From an uncultured Eubacteriales bacterium (GTDB taxonomy: Bacteria; Bacillota; Clostridia; Oscillospirales; UBA644), in the NCBI GenBank assembly GCA_934454405.1, contig CAKSFN010000004.1, forward strand, positions 91,198-155,197: a stretch of 64,000 bases of DNA, given 5' to 3'. Below, piece after piece: positions 41,105-50,381 of this stretch; within the stretch, counting starts at the first letter, position 1; the number at the start of each line of letters is the position of its first letter. The translations under genes and the position numbers were made by a program. The notes below the pieces were generated by a model, which saw only the letters and a program-made list of their open reading frames with translations, did no database searches and was not told the DNA's origin.

Positions 41105-42192
41105 ATATGAAAAAAAGATACCTTATTTTACAAGACGGAAGCGTTTTTGAGGGCGAAGCGTTCGGCGCGGACGTGACGCAGGTCGGAGAAATAGTTTTCA
41201 CGACCGGTATGTGCGGTTACATCGAAACATTGACCGACCCGAGTTATTACGGGCAGATTGTTACACAGACATTTCCGCTGATAGGAAATTACGGCATAAT
41301 CAGTCCCGATTTCGAGGGCAAATGCTTTGTCAAGGGATACGTCGTTCACGAAAAATGCGATGAACCTTCGAATTTCCGAGCGGAATATACGCTCGATACA
41401 TTTTTGAAAAACAACGGTATTCCGGGCATAAGCGGCGTTGACACAAGACGGCTGACGCGCATTATCCGCGAATACGGAGTTATGAACGCGGCGATAAGCG
41501 ACGACATTCCGAAAGGTGCCGCCGCTTCTACTGCTGTTTTTGAGAGTTTGAAAAGATACTCTGTAAAGGACGCCGTAAAGAGCGTCAGCACATCAAAAAA
41601 AACGATTTTTACGCCCGACGGAGACAGAAAATTCAGAGTTGTGCTTATGGATTTCGGAGCAAAGGCAAACATCGAACGCTGTCTTGGCAAGCGCGGTTGT
41701 GAAGTGGTTTCCGTACCCTACGACACGACCGCAGAAGAAATCTTGGCTGAAAAGCCCGACGGCGTTATGCTTTCCAACGGTCCCGGCGACCCTGCGGAGA
41801 ACACACAGATAATCAAAGAGATAGGCAAACTGCTCGGAAACGTTCCCATATTCGGAATATGTCTCGGTCACCAGCTTATGGCTCTTTCGCAGGGAGCACG
41901 GACGTTCAAACTCAAATACGGACACAGAGGCGCTAACCAGCCCGTCAGGGACGCTTTGGGAACAAGAACGTTTATCACAAGCCAGAATCACGGATATGCG
42001 GTTGATGAAAAAAGCGTTAAAAACGGCGTTGTGCGTTGGGTAAACGCGAACGACGGAACATGTGAGGGCATTGATTATCCCGAATACAACGCTTTTTCCG
42101 TTCAATTCCACCCGGAAGCGTGTTCGGGACCGAAAGACACCGAATTTCTCTTTGACAGATTTTGCGAAATAATGCGGAAAGGCAGGAACTGA
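41101..42192 (+). CDS. carA: Carbamoyl-phosphate synthase small subunit
   Basis: A 363-residue glutaminase subunit. The N-terminal domain has LILQDGSVFEGEAFG and GYIETLTDPSYYGQI; the class I amidotransferase domain has LSNGPGDPAEN, the catalytic Cys in GICLGHQLMALS, and the His-Glu pair in SVQFHPEA. It releases ammonia from glutamine for the large subunit. It begins within the argF stop and ends 1 base before carB. Confidence 0.95.
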   Translation: MNMKKRYLILQDGSVFEGEAFGADVTQVGEIVFTTGMCGYIETLTDPSYYGQIVTQTFPLIGNYGIISPDFEGKCFVKGYVVHEKCDEPSNFRAEYTLDTFLKNNGIPGISGVDTRRLTRIIREYGVMNAAISDDIPKGAAASTAVFESLKRYSVKDAVKSVSTSKKTIFTPDGDRKFRVVLMDFGAKANIERCLGKRGCEVVSVPYDTTAEEILAEKPDGVMLSNGPGDPAENTQIIKEIGKLLGNVPIFGICLGHQLMALSQGARTFKLKYGHRGANQPVRDALGTRTFITSQNHGYAVDEKSVKNGVVRWVNANDGTCEGIDYPEYNAFSVQFHPEACSGPKDTEFLFDRFCEIMRKGRN

Positions 42193-42193
42193 A

Positions 42194-45100
42194 ATGCCGT
42201 TTGACACAAACATAAAAAAAGTTCTCGTTATCGGCTCGGGGCCGATAGTTATCGGACAGGCGGCGGAGTTTGACTATGCGGGAGCGCAGGCGTGCCGCGT
42301 GCTGAAGGACGCGGGGGTAAACGTTGTGCTCGTCAACTCAAACCCCGCAACGATAATGACGGACAAGGCTCTTGCCGATGAAATATATCTTGAACCGCTG
42401 ACAAAAAGAACCATTGAGCGCGTTATCGAGAAAGAAAAGCCCGACAGCCTGCTTGCATCTCTCGGAGGGCAGACGGGGCTGACGCTTGCGACGGAACTTG
42501 AAAAGGACGGTTTTCTGAAAGCACATAATGTGCGCCTTATCGGCACGAATGCGGAAGCGATAGACAAAGCCGAAGACCGAAAACTGTTCAAAGAAACAAT
42601 GGCGCAGATAGGCGAACCGACGGTTCCCTCCGATATTGCCACAACGGTTGAAGACGCGCTTGCGATAGCGGAAAAGATAGGTTATCCCGTGATCATCCGC
42701 CCCGCATTCACGCTCGGCGGAACGGGCGGCGGCGTGGCTTATGACGCGGAACAGATGAAAAAAGCCGCAAAAACGGGGCTTGACGCTTCCCCCATAACGC
42801 AGATACTCGTGGAAAAATACATATTCGGCTGGAAAGAGATAGAGTTTGAAACAATGAGAGACGCGGCGGGAAATGCCATAGCGGTCTGCTCAATGGAAAA
42901 CTTCGACCCGGTCGGAATACACACGGGCGACAGCATCGTTGTCGCACCCGCGCTGACGCTGTCGGACAAAGAATATCAGATGCTCCGTTCGGCGTCGCTG
43001 AACATCATTTCCGCGCTCGGAATAGTCGGCGGCTGCAACTGCCAGTTCGCGTTAGACCCGAACAGTTTTGATTATTCGGTAATCGAGGTCAATCCGAGAG
43101 TTTCGCGCTCGTCGGCGCTTGCATCGAAAGCGACGGGCTACCCCATCGCGAAGATAACGACAAAAATCGCGCTCGGCTACACTCTCGACGAAATCAAAAA
43201 CGATATAACGGGCAAGACCTGTGCGTGCTTTGAACCCGCGCTTGACTACGTTGTGGTAAAGTTCCCGAAATGGCCGTTCGACAAATTTGTGGGTGCGTCC
43301 CGAAAACTCGGCACGCAGATGAAAGCGACAGGCGAAGTTATGGCTATCGCGCCGTCTTTTGAAAATGCGCTGATGAAAGCGGTGCGCGGTGCGGAGATCT
43401 CGCTTGACACACTCAATGCGCGCCCGATATCGGGCAATGACCTCGAAACAAGGCTTGCAACACCCGACGACCGCAGACTGTTTACAATATTCGAGGCGAT
43501 AAAAGCGGGCGTTACACTTGAACATATCCACGACGTTACCCGTGTAGATACGTTTTTTCTGAACAAACTCAAACACCTTGCGGACTATGAAAAGAGCATA
43601 GAAAACGGACTTGATTCCGAAAAATACCTGCAAGGAAAGAAATTCGGCTATCCCGACAAGGCGCTTAAAAGACTTTCGGGCTGTGACATTCTTCCCTGCC
43701 CGCGCTTCACGCTTTCATATAAAATGGTGGACACCTGCGCCGCGGAATTTGATGCGGAAACGCCGTATTTCTATTCGGTCGCAGACGGCGCGTGCGAAGC
43801 TGTCAAATTCGGCAGAAGCGGAAAGCCCGTTGTCATAGTTCTCGGCTCTGGACCGATACGCATAGGTCAGGGCATCGAGTTTGACTATTCATCCGTCCAT
43901 TGCGTTTGGTCGTTGAAGCAAATGGGCTATGACGTTGTTATCATAAACAACAACCCCGAAACGGTCTCGACGGACTATGACACGGCGGACAGGCTTTATT
44001 TTGAGCCGCTCTGCGAAGAAGACGTGATGAACATAATCCGCATTGAAAAGCCTGTCGGCGTTGTTGTGGCGTTCGGCGGTCAGACCGCCATAAAACTGAC
44101 TGGCGCGCTGGATAAAGCGGGAATACCCATTCTCGGCACTTCCGCAGAGGGCATAGACGTTGCGGAAGACAGAGAACGCTTTGACGCGCTGCTTGAAAAA
44201 TTCAACATACACAGACCCGTTGGCTGCGGTGTTTCGACGGAAGAAGAAGCCGTTGCCGCGGCTGAGAGAATAGGCTATCCGGTACTGCTCCGTCCCTCAT
44301 ATGTTATCGGCGGGCAGAATATGAGAATAGTCCACGATGAAAAGGAAGTCCGCCTTTATATGCGCAGAATACTCGCGCAAAAGATAGACAACCCGGTTCT
44401 CGTCGATAAATATATGATGGGAGTGGAACTTGAAGTCGATGTTATCTCGGACGGAGAGGACGTGCTCATTCCCGGAATAATGGAACATATCGAACGTGCC
44501 GGAGTTCACAGCGGCGACTCCATTGCGGTGTATCCTCCTTACAGCATAAACGACAAGATGACGCAGACCATTGTCGATTGCTCCGAAAAACTTGCGTTGG
44601 CGCTCGGAACAAAGGGGCTTGTCAATATTCAGTATCTTATCTGGCGCGGCGAACTTTATGTAATCGAAGTAAACCCGAGAGCGTCGAGAACCGTTCCCTA
44701 CATAAGCAAGGTCACGGGCGTTCCCATGGTCGATGTGGCTTCAGGCGTAATGCTCGGCGGCAAACTCCGCGACGCGGGTTACGGCACGGGGCTTTACAGA
44801 ACCCCGCCGTATTATGCGGTCAAATTCCCTGTTTTCTCTTTTGAAAAACTTATAGATGCGAATGCGTCACTCGGACCGGAGATGAAGTCCACGGGCGAAG
44901 TTCTCGGCATAGGCAGAACATTGAGCGAAGCGCTTTTCAAAGGTATGACCGCTTCGGGAAAAAACTTCAAATATCCGCACAAGGACGGAAGCGTCGGAGT
45001 GCTTTTAAGCGTTGACACGCACGACTTGCTCGAAGTTGTTTCTCTTGCGAAAAAACTCGACGACCTCAAATTCTCGATTTATGCGACACCCGAAACGGCA

Positions 45101-46219
45101 GAGGCTGTACGTTCTCTCGGCATTGACGTAACGGAAGTCACATTCAAAGACTTTGTTCCGCTTCTTGATGACGGCAAAATAAGTTACGTTCTTTACACGG
45201 GCGCTTTGCTTGACGGCACACTGGATGAATATATCGCGTTGAACAGACGCTGTTTGCAGCTTTCCGTACCCTGCTTCACTTCTCTTGACACGGCGCACGC
45301 GGCGGCGGACATCATCGCGGGAGGGTTCAACGAAAGCAACACGGAACTTGTTGACATCAACAAACTGCGTGAAGAAAAACAAAAGATAGATTTCTTCAAG
45401 ATGCAGGCGACAGGCGACGACTATATCATCATCGACGGCAGAGACGGCAACATCGACTGCCCCGAGTCTATCAGCATAGGTATATGCGACCGCCATTTCG
45501 GCATTGGTGCGGACGGACTTGCGCTGATAGAGAAATCGGAAGTCGCGGATGCAAAAATGCGAGTATTCAACCGTGACGGCTCGGAGGGGTCGATGGGAGG
45601 CAACTGCATACGCTCCGTCGGCAAATACCTCTACGACCACGGCATAGTGCCGAAAACAGATATTGCGATAGAAACTTCAAGCGGTATAAAGAACCTTACA
45701 CTCTACACTCGAAACGGCAAAGTGACGCTGGCTGATGTAAACATCGGGAAAGCGGATCTGACGGCGGCTTCCGTGCCCGTGATAACGGACAAAGACAAAC
45801 TTATAAATTCGCCGATAACCGTTGCGGGCAACGAATACAACGTAACGTGCGTTTCCGTCGGGAACCCGCATTGCGTAGTGTTCTGCGATTCCGTTGACGC
45901 GGTAGATCTTGCAACGGTAGGTCCGCAGTTTGAAAACGCACCGATATTCCCCGAACGTGTCAATACGGAATTTGTGAGAGTGGTCAACCCGACAATGCTC
46001 AAAATCCGTGTTTGGGAACGCGGAAGCGGCGAGACCCTCGCCTGCGGCACGGGCGCGTGCGCGGCTGTTGTCGCGGCGGTTGAAAACGGATACTGCAAGA
46101 AAGGCGAAGACATAACCGTCAAGGTTCGCGGCGGTGACCTCACCGTAAACTACGGTGAAGACGGCATTATCCTGACCGGCGACACAAAACTCGTTTTCGA
46201 AGGCTCCGTTTACTATTAA
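42194..46219 (+). CDS. Carbamoyl-phosphate synthase large subunit fused to diaminopimelate epimerase
   Basis: A single frame of 1341 codons. Residues 1-930 are the two ATP-grasp halves of CarB (VLVIGSGPIVIGQAAEFDYA and VIVLGSGPIRIGQGIEFDYS mark each half). About 935-1055 is the MGS-like regulatory region (KFSIYATPETAEAV). From about 1066 to the end the protein is a complete DapF, with FFKMQATGDDYIIIDG, DRHFGIGADGLALI, catalytic Cys1138 (GGNCIRSVGKYL) and Cys1284 (ETLACGTGACAA). DapF normally has about 275 residues, as here. DapF converts LL- to meso-diaminopimelate for lysine and peptidoglycan. Both parts keep their active residues and no stop or ribosome site for a separate dapF occurs at the junction. 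The gene closes the arginine operon. Confidence 0.9.
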   Translation: MPFDTNIKKVLVIGSGPIVIGQAAEFDYAGAQACRVLKDAGVNVVLVNSNPATIMTDKALADEIYLEPLTKRTIERVIEKEKPDSLLASLGGQTGLTLATELEKDGFLKAHNVRLIGTNAEAIDKAEDRKLFKETMAQIGEPTVPSDIATTVEDALAIAEKIGYPVIIRPAFTLGGTGGGVAYDAEQMKKAAKTGLDASPITQILVEKYIFGWKEIEFETMRDAAGNAIAVCSMENFDPVGIHTGDSIVVAPALTLSDKEYQMLRSASLNIISALGIVGGCNCQFALDPNSFDYSVIEVNPRVSRSSALASKATGYPIAKITTKIALGYTLDEIKNDITGKTCACFEPALDYVVVKFPKWPFDKFVGASRKLGTQMKATGEVMAIAPSFENALMKAVRGAEISLDTLNARPISGNDLETRLATPDDRRLFTIFEAIKAGVTLEHIHDVTRVDTFFLNKLKHLADYEKSIENGLDSEKYLQGKKFGYPDKALKRLSGCDILPCPRFTLSYKMVDTCAAEFDAETPYFYSVADGACEAVKFGRSGKPVVIVLGSGPIRIGQGIEFDYSSVHCVWSLKQMGYDVVIINNNPETVSTDYDTADRLYFEPLCEEDVMNIIRIEKPVGVVVAFGGQTAIKLTGALDKAGIPILGTSAEGIDVAEDRERFDALLEKFNIHRPVGCGVSTEEEAVAAAERIGYPVLLRPSYVIGGQNMRIVHDEKEVRLYMRRILAQKIDNPVLVDKYMMGVELEVDVISDGEDVLIPGIMEHIERAGVHSGDSIAVYPPYSINDKMTQTIVDCSEKLALALGTKGLVNIQYLIWRGELYVIEVNPRASRTVPYISKVTGVPMVDVASGVMLGGKLRDAGYGTGLYRTPPYYAVKFPVFSFEKLIDANASLGPEMKSTGEVLGIGRTLSEALFKGMTASGKNFKYPHKDGSVGVLLSVDTHDLLEVVSLAKKLDDLKFSIYATPETAEAVRSLGIDVTEVTFKDFVPLLDDGKISYVLYTGALLDGTLDEYIALNRRCLQLSVPCFTSLDTAHAAADIIAGGFNESNTELVDINKLREEKQKIDFFKMQATGDDYIIIDGRDGNIDCPESISIGICDRHFGIGADGLALIEKSEVADAKMRVFNRDGSEGSMGGNCIRSVGKYLYDHGIVPKTDIAIETSSGIKNLTLYTRNGKVTLADVNIGKADLTAASVPVITDKDKLINSPITVAGNEYNVTCVSVGNPHCVVFCDSVDAVDLATVGPQFENAPIFPERVNTEFVRVVNPTMLKIRVWERGSGETLACGTGACAAVVAAVENGYCKKGEDITVKVRGGDLTVNYGEDGIILTGDTKLVFEGSVYY

Positions 46220-46226
46220 AAACCTT

Positions 46227-46267
46227 AAAAGCCTTGCGGATACGCCGTATTCACAAGGCTTTTTCGG
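46227..46267 (+). terminator. Terminator of the arginine operon
   Basis: AAAAGCCTTG, 16-base loop, CAAGGCTTTTT, only 7 bases after the stop codon. Confidence 0.88.
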
Positions 46268-46369
46268 AAACGGAAAACAAAAAAAAGAACCGTCAAAGCC
46301 GGGAACGGTTCGCACGGAAAACCTTGAAAAAATTTATATATGTTTTTTCGGCATAACGCGCGAAAAACC

Positions 46370-46398
46370 TTGTAATTTGGAAATTTTTATGTTATAAT
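46370..46398 (+). promoter_or_regulatory. Promoter of the reductase / aconitase-X operon
   Basis: TTGTAA (46370-46375), 17-base spacer, TATAAT (46393-46398), about 90 bases before the ATG. Confidence 0.72.
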
Positions 46399-46488
46399 TA
46401 TAAAGAAAACCGCAACTCGCGTCTGTTCGTTGCGGAAAAAACTGTTTTTGAAAAAGAACTGCGAAAGCAGGATAACGGAGGAAAAGAT

Positions 46489-48546
46489 ATGGACAAAAAA
46501 CTTGACCCCTTATTCACGCCGTGGAAGATCGGAAACTGCGAGATCAAAAACCGCTTTGTTCTGACAAGCATGGGCGGAACGGACCTTTTCGGCTGGATGG
46601 AGAAAAACCATTTCGACAAGGACGGCGCGCGCTTCATTATGGAAGTCGCAAAGAACAACGCCGGGCTTGTTATGCCGGGATGTCAGCCCGTTTACAACCC
46701 GATGTTCGGGCAATGGCTGCACAAGAACAAGAAAATGTTCGAGGATCTGAAAAAGTGGATGCCCGAATTTCATAAGACGGGCGCGAAGCTTTTCGTGCAG
46801 CTGACAGCCGGGTTCGGACGCTCGTTCACGATAAGCGAAATGATGGAAAAGCTTTATACAAACAAGTTTTTGAGAGTTGTCAGCAAGCCGTTTATGAACC
46901 TCGATAAAATAACGGCGTCGGCAAGCCCCTCGCCTAACCGCTGGTCGGATAAGGTTCCGTCAAGAGCGATGACGGTGGAAGAGATACACGAGTTTGTGGA
47001 AGCGTTTGCGGAAAGCGCAAGACTGCTCAAAGAAGCGGGCGTTGACGGCGTTGAGGTTCATGCCGTTCACGAGGGTTACCTGCTTGACCAGTTCACGCTC
47101 GGATACGTCAACAAGAGAACGGACTCCTACGGCGGCTCGTTTGAAAACAGATACCGCTTTGCGGTCGAAATCGTTGACGCCATAAAAGCGGCGTGCGGCA
47201 AGGACTTCCCCGTTTCCCTGCGTTACAGCGTTGTCTCAAAAACAAAGGATTTCCGTCGCGGCGCGCTGCCGGGAGAAGAATACACCGAAGTCGGCAGAGA
47301 TATGGCCGAGTCCGAAAAGGCGGCAAAATATCTGCAGGACGCGGGATATGACTGCTTAAACTGCGACAACGGCACTTACGACGCATGGTATTGGGCGCAT
47401 CCGCCGATATATATGCCCGAAAACTGCAACCTGGAAGATGTTGAGCATATCAAGAAATTTGTCGATATTCCCGTTATCTGCGCGGGCAGGCTTGACCCCG
47501 AAACGGCGGCCGATGCCGTTGCGAAGGGAGACCTTGACGGCGCGGGATTTGCGCGTCAGTTCCTGGCTGACCAACGCTGGATAACAAAGCTTATGAATGA
47601 CGAACAGGACGATATACGTCCATGCATACTCTGTCATAACGGCTGCTTTAATATGTGCCATTACAAGGGCGTGCCGAACGATCAGGATCTTTCGGACAGC
47701 CTGCACCTTGCGCGCTGTGCCGTCAACGCGGAAACAATGCAATGGAACAAGCATTACATAAAGAAAGCAAAATCGCCGAAGACCGTTCACATCATCGGCG
47801 GCGGTATCGGAGGCATGGAAGCGGCAAGAGTGCTGAAACTGCGCGGACATAACCCGATAATTCACGAAAAGAGCGGCGAACTCGGCGGCGCGTTTATCGC
47901 GGCAAGCGCGGAATCCTATAAGGGCAAGCTCCGCGATCTGCTTGCGTGGTACATCAGAAAGATGGACAAACTCGGCATTGAGGTTCGCCTGAACGATGAG
48001 ATAAAAGATGTTTCCATTTTCGGAAAAGAGCCTGTTATAATTGCGACGGGGGCAATTCCGAGACTGTTGAAGAGAGTTCCGGGTTACGAAAAAATGGTCG
48101 AGGCTTGCGAATACCTGAGAGGCAGCAAAGAAGTAGGACAGACGGTCGCGGTAATCGGCGGCGGTCTTACCGGTTCGGAAATCGCTTACGAGCTTGCGCT
48201 TCAAGGCAAAAACCCCGTTATAGTGGAAATGAAAGACGACCTTATTTCGCAAAAGGGCGTATGTCTTGCAAACTCGTCATATCTGCGTGAATGGTTTGAG
48301 CTGCACAAAGTTCCCGTTTACCTTGAAACAACGCTCAAAGAAGTCAAAGACGGCGCTATCGTATGCACGGGCAAGGACGGAAAAGACATTGAGATAAAAT
48401 GTGATTCCGTTATAAGCTGCGCGGGATACATACCCGCTCCCGTCGCGGAAAAAGGATGCGGAAAATATCTCGTGGGCGACTGCGACAAGGTGGGCAACCT
48501 GCGCACGGTTATATGGAAAGCATACGAAACTGCGATGAAGATATAA
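46489..48546 (+). CDS. Old-Yellow-Enzyme-type FMN/Fe-S/FAD reductase (2-enoate reductase family)
   Basis: A 685-residue multidomain flavoenzyme. Residues 1-370 are an FMN barrel of the OYE family (PLFTPWKIGNCEIKNRFVL, VEVHAVHEGYLLDQF, RTDSYGGSFENRYRF). The Fe-S site is CILCHNGCFNMC at about 385-396, with a further Cys after it. Then come an FAD motif (VHIIGGGIGGMEAARVL) and an NAD(P) motif (VAVIGGGLTGSEIAYEL). This is the 2,4-dienoyl-CoA / 2-enoate reductase / BaiCD-BaiH architecture of anaerobes, which reduces activated C=C bonds. The substrate cannot be told from sequence. GGAGG precedes the ATG. The aconitase-X genes follow at 20 bases, so they probably share a substrate pathway. Confidence 0.88.
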   Translation: MDKKLDPLFTPWKIGNCEIKNRFVLTSMGGTDLFGWMEKNHFDKDGARFIMEVAKNNAGLVMPGCQPVYNPMFGQWLHKNKKMFEDLKKWMPEFHKTGAKLFVQLTAGFGRSFTISEMMEKLYTNKFLRVVSKPFMNLDKITASASPSPNRWSDKVPSRAMTVEEIHEFVEAFAESARLLKEAGVDGVEVHAVHEGYLLDQFTLGYVNKRTDSYGGSFENRYRFAVEIVDAIKAACGKDFPVSLRYSVVSKTKDFRRGALPGEEYTEVGRDMAESEKAAKYLQDAGYDCLNCDNGTYDAWYWAHPPIYMPENCNLEDVEHIKKFVDIPVICAGRLDPETAADAVAKGDLDGAGFARQFLADQRWITKLMNDEQDDIRPCILCHNGCFNMCHYKGVPNDQDLSDSLHLARCAVNAETMQWNKHYIKKAKSPKTVHIIGGGIGGMEAARVLKLRGHNPIIHEKSGELGGAFIAASAESYKGKLRDLLAWYIRKMDKLGIEVRLNDEIKDVSIFGKEPVIIATGAIPRLLKRVPGYEKMVEACEYLRGSKEVGQTVAVIGGGLTGSEIAYELALQGKNPVIVEMKDDLISQKGVCLANSSYLREWFELHKVPVYLETTLKEVKDGAIVCTGKDGKDIEIKCDSVISCAGYIPAPVAEKGCGKYLVGDCDKVGNLRTVIWKAYETAMKI

Positions 48547-48566
48547 GAAAGGCGGATAGGATATTT

Positions 48567-49853
48567 ATGGAATATAAAATGAAGCTGTCCGAGGAACAGC
48601 AAGCCATACTTGACGGAAGTAAAGGCGAAACCATGGCAAAGGTCATGGAAACGCTTGTCCGTTACGGCGAACTGTTCGGCGCGGACGAAATGGTGCCCGT
48701 TACAAGCAAATACAATCACCTTGTTACCTCGTTCGGTCTGAAAGCGCTTGCGCCCGTTTATGCGCTTATGGATAAACTTATAGAAGCGGGAGCGGTTTCG
48801 CAGCAGAAATTTTCCGCAGACCCCAGACCGCTTGACAAAAACGTTCCGTCAAACTTCCTGCAAAACTTCGTATTCAACAAGTTTATGTATACAAAACAGG
48901 ATTTTTATGAGGGACAACTTCAAAAACTCGGTCTTATGGCTCCCGACGCTTTTACCTGCACCTGCTATATGGACGAGGTCGGAAACACTCCGAAAAAGGG
49001 CGACGTTCTTTCGTGGTCGGAATCCTCGGCTGTCGTTTACGCAAACTCCGTGCTCGGCGCGCGCTGCAACAGAAACTCAGGTATAATCGACCTTATGGGC
49101 TCTGTTGTCGGCTATGTTCCCTCTTTCGGTTTTCTTAAAGACGAGGGCAGAAAAGCAAGCTGGATAGTTGAAATTAAAACGACGAAAAAGCCCGAAGCGC
49201 AGCTGCTCGGCTCGGCAATCGGAATGAAAGTTATGGAAGAAGTTCCGTTTGTCAGAGGTCTTGACAAATGGCTCGGCACGCTTGACGAGGACGCAAAGAC
49301 ATACCTTAAAGACTTCGGCGCGGCAACGGCATCTAACGGGGCTGTCGGACTTTACCATATCGAAAACATCACACCGGAAGCGGTCGAACTCGGCGAAAAA
49401 CTCATAAAAGAGGACGCAAAAGTTTATGTTATCGACGACGCGGAACTTCAAAGAGTTTATGACAGTTATCCGATAATCTGGAAAAACAAAGAAGCAAAAC
49501 CGAAGCTCTGCTTTATGGGCTGCCCGCACATGAGCCTGAACCAGCTTATGACATGGACGGACAAAGTGGAAGCGGCGCTCAAAGAAGCCGGAAACTCGAA
49601 AGTGATTATCCCGACGGTTTTCACCGCCGCGCCCGCCGTGCTTAAGGAGTTTGAGAAAACTCCGTATGCCGAAAGGCTCAGAAAGACGGGCGTTATTACA
49701 AGCTATATCTGCCCGCTGATGTATATGAACAACCCGCTCAGCGCAAAAATGCCCGTTATAACATCGAGCAATAAACTCAGAACTTATACGAGCGCAAGAT
49801 ACTATACGGACGATGAGATACTTGCGGAAATCACGAAAGGAGGCAACCGATAA
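48567..49853 (+). CDS. Aconitase X catalytic (large) subunit
   Basis: A 428-residue AcnX large subunit (formerly DUF521). Recognisable parts are KLSEEQQAILDGSKGETMAK at the N-terminus, HLVTSFGLKALAP, YEGQLQKLGLMAPDAFTCTC, ESSAVVYANSVLGARCNRN and CPHMSLNQLMTW; the Cys residues can bind the Fe-S cluster. Known AcnX enzymes dehydrate cis-3-hydroxy-L-proline in bacteria or mevalonate 5-phosphate in archaea. Here the two-subunit form is present. ATG 48567 has a purine-rich site (GGCGGATAGGA); the frame is open further upstream inside the reductase gene. It overlaps the small subunit by 1 base. Confidence 0.88.
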   Translation: MEYKMKLSEEQQAILDGSKGETMAKVMETLVRYGELFGADEMVPVTSKYNHLVTSFGLKALAPVYALMDKLIEAGAVSQQKFSADPRPLDKNVPSNFLQNFVFNKFMYTKQDFYEGQLQKLGLMAPDAFTCTCYMDEVGNTPKKGDVLSWSESSAVVYANSVLGARCNRNSGIIDLMGSVVGYVPSFGFLKDEGRKASWIVEIKTTKKPEAQLLGSAIGMKVMEEVPFVRGLDKWLGTLDEDAKTYLKDFGAATASNGAVGLYHIENITPEAVELGEKLIKEDAKVYVIDDAELQRVYDSYPIIWKNKEAKPKLCFMGCPHMSLNQLMTWTDKVEAALKEAGNSKVIIPTVFTAAPAVLKEFEKTPYAERLRKTGVITSYICPLMYMNNPLSAKMPVITSSNKLRTYTSARYYTDDEILAEITKGGNR

Positions 49854-50296
49854 TGAAAACTTTTAAGGGAAGAGTTGTCGCGGAAGGCGAACTGACTGCG
49901 GAAGCTCTCGTTTCGCACGGCGGTCTCAATACTCTTGCATCGTTTCAGAAGGCGCTCCAATTCGGAGATAAAACCGCGACCTGCGGCGACCAGAACAACC
50001 CCGATCTTTATGGTAAAAAGATGCTCGGCAAAGCGCTCTGTCTGCCGATGACGATAGGTTCGACAACGGGAGGACTTGTGCTTTACTGCGCTTGCGCGAT
50101 GGGTCGTCAGCCTGCCTGTATGCTTTTCTCCGAACCGATAGACTCTCTTGCCGCGGCAGGCGCAATTCTTTCGGACGTATGGCTTGAAGGTACGCCTCTT
50201 CCGGTTATCGACAGCCTCGGCGAAGAGTTCCTGAACTATGTCAAGGACGGTATGAAAATAACCATTCATAAAGACGGAACCGTTGATGTAGACTGA
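49853..50296 (+). CDS. Aconitase X swivel (small) subunit
   Basis: A 147-residue swivel domain (formerly DUF126): FKGRVVAEGELTAEALVSHG, ATCGDQNNPDLYGKKMLGKA, PMTIGSTTGGLVLYCACAMG and VIDSLGEEFLNYVKDGMKI. It completes the AcnX active site together with the large subunit, whose last codon it overlaps (TAATG). A strong terminator follows, closing a three-gene operon. Confidence 0.88.
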   Translation: MKTFKGRVVAEGELTAEALVSHGGLNTLASFQKALQFGDKTATCGDQNNPDLYGKKMLGKALCLPMTIGSTTGGLVLYCACAMGRQPACMLFSEPIDSLAAAGAILSDVWLEGTPLPVIDSLGEEFLNYVKDGMKITIHKDGTVDVD

Positions 50297-50315
50297 TAAA
50301 GGCAAAACATACATT

Positions 50316-50347
50316 TACCCCGCCGCTTTCGCGGCGGGGTATTTTTC
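50316..50347 (+). terminator. Terminator after the aconitase-X genes
   Basis: TACCCCGCCGC, loop TTTC, GCGGCGGGGTA, then TTTTTC. It also lies downstream of the convergent hydrolase gene and may serve both. Confidence 0.9.
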
Positions 50348-50381
50348 TGAATATACGAACAAAATGCACAAAGTTTCGAGT

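Noticed and set aside
45361..45400. CarB-DapF junction as two separate genes or a sequencing frame shift
   Set aside because: The frame is continuous, both domains are complete on either side, and no ribosome site with a start codon is found for an independent dapF.
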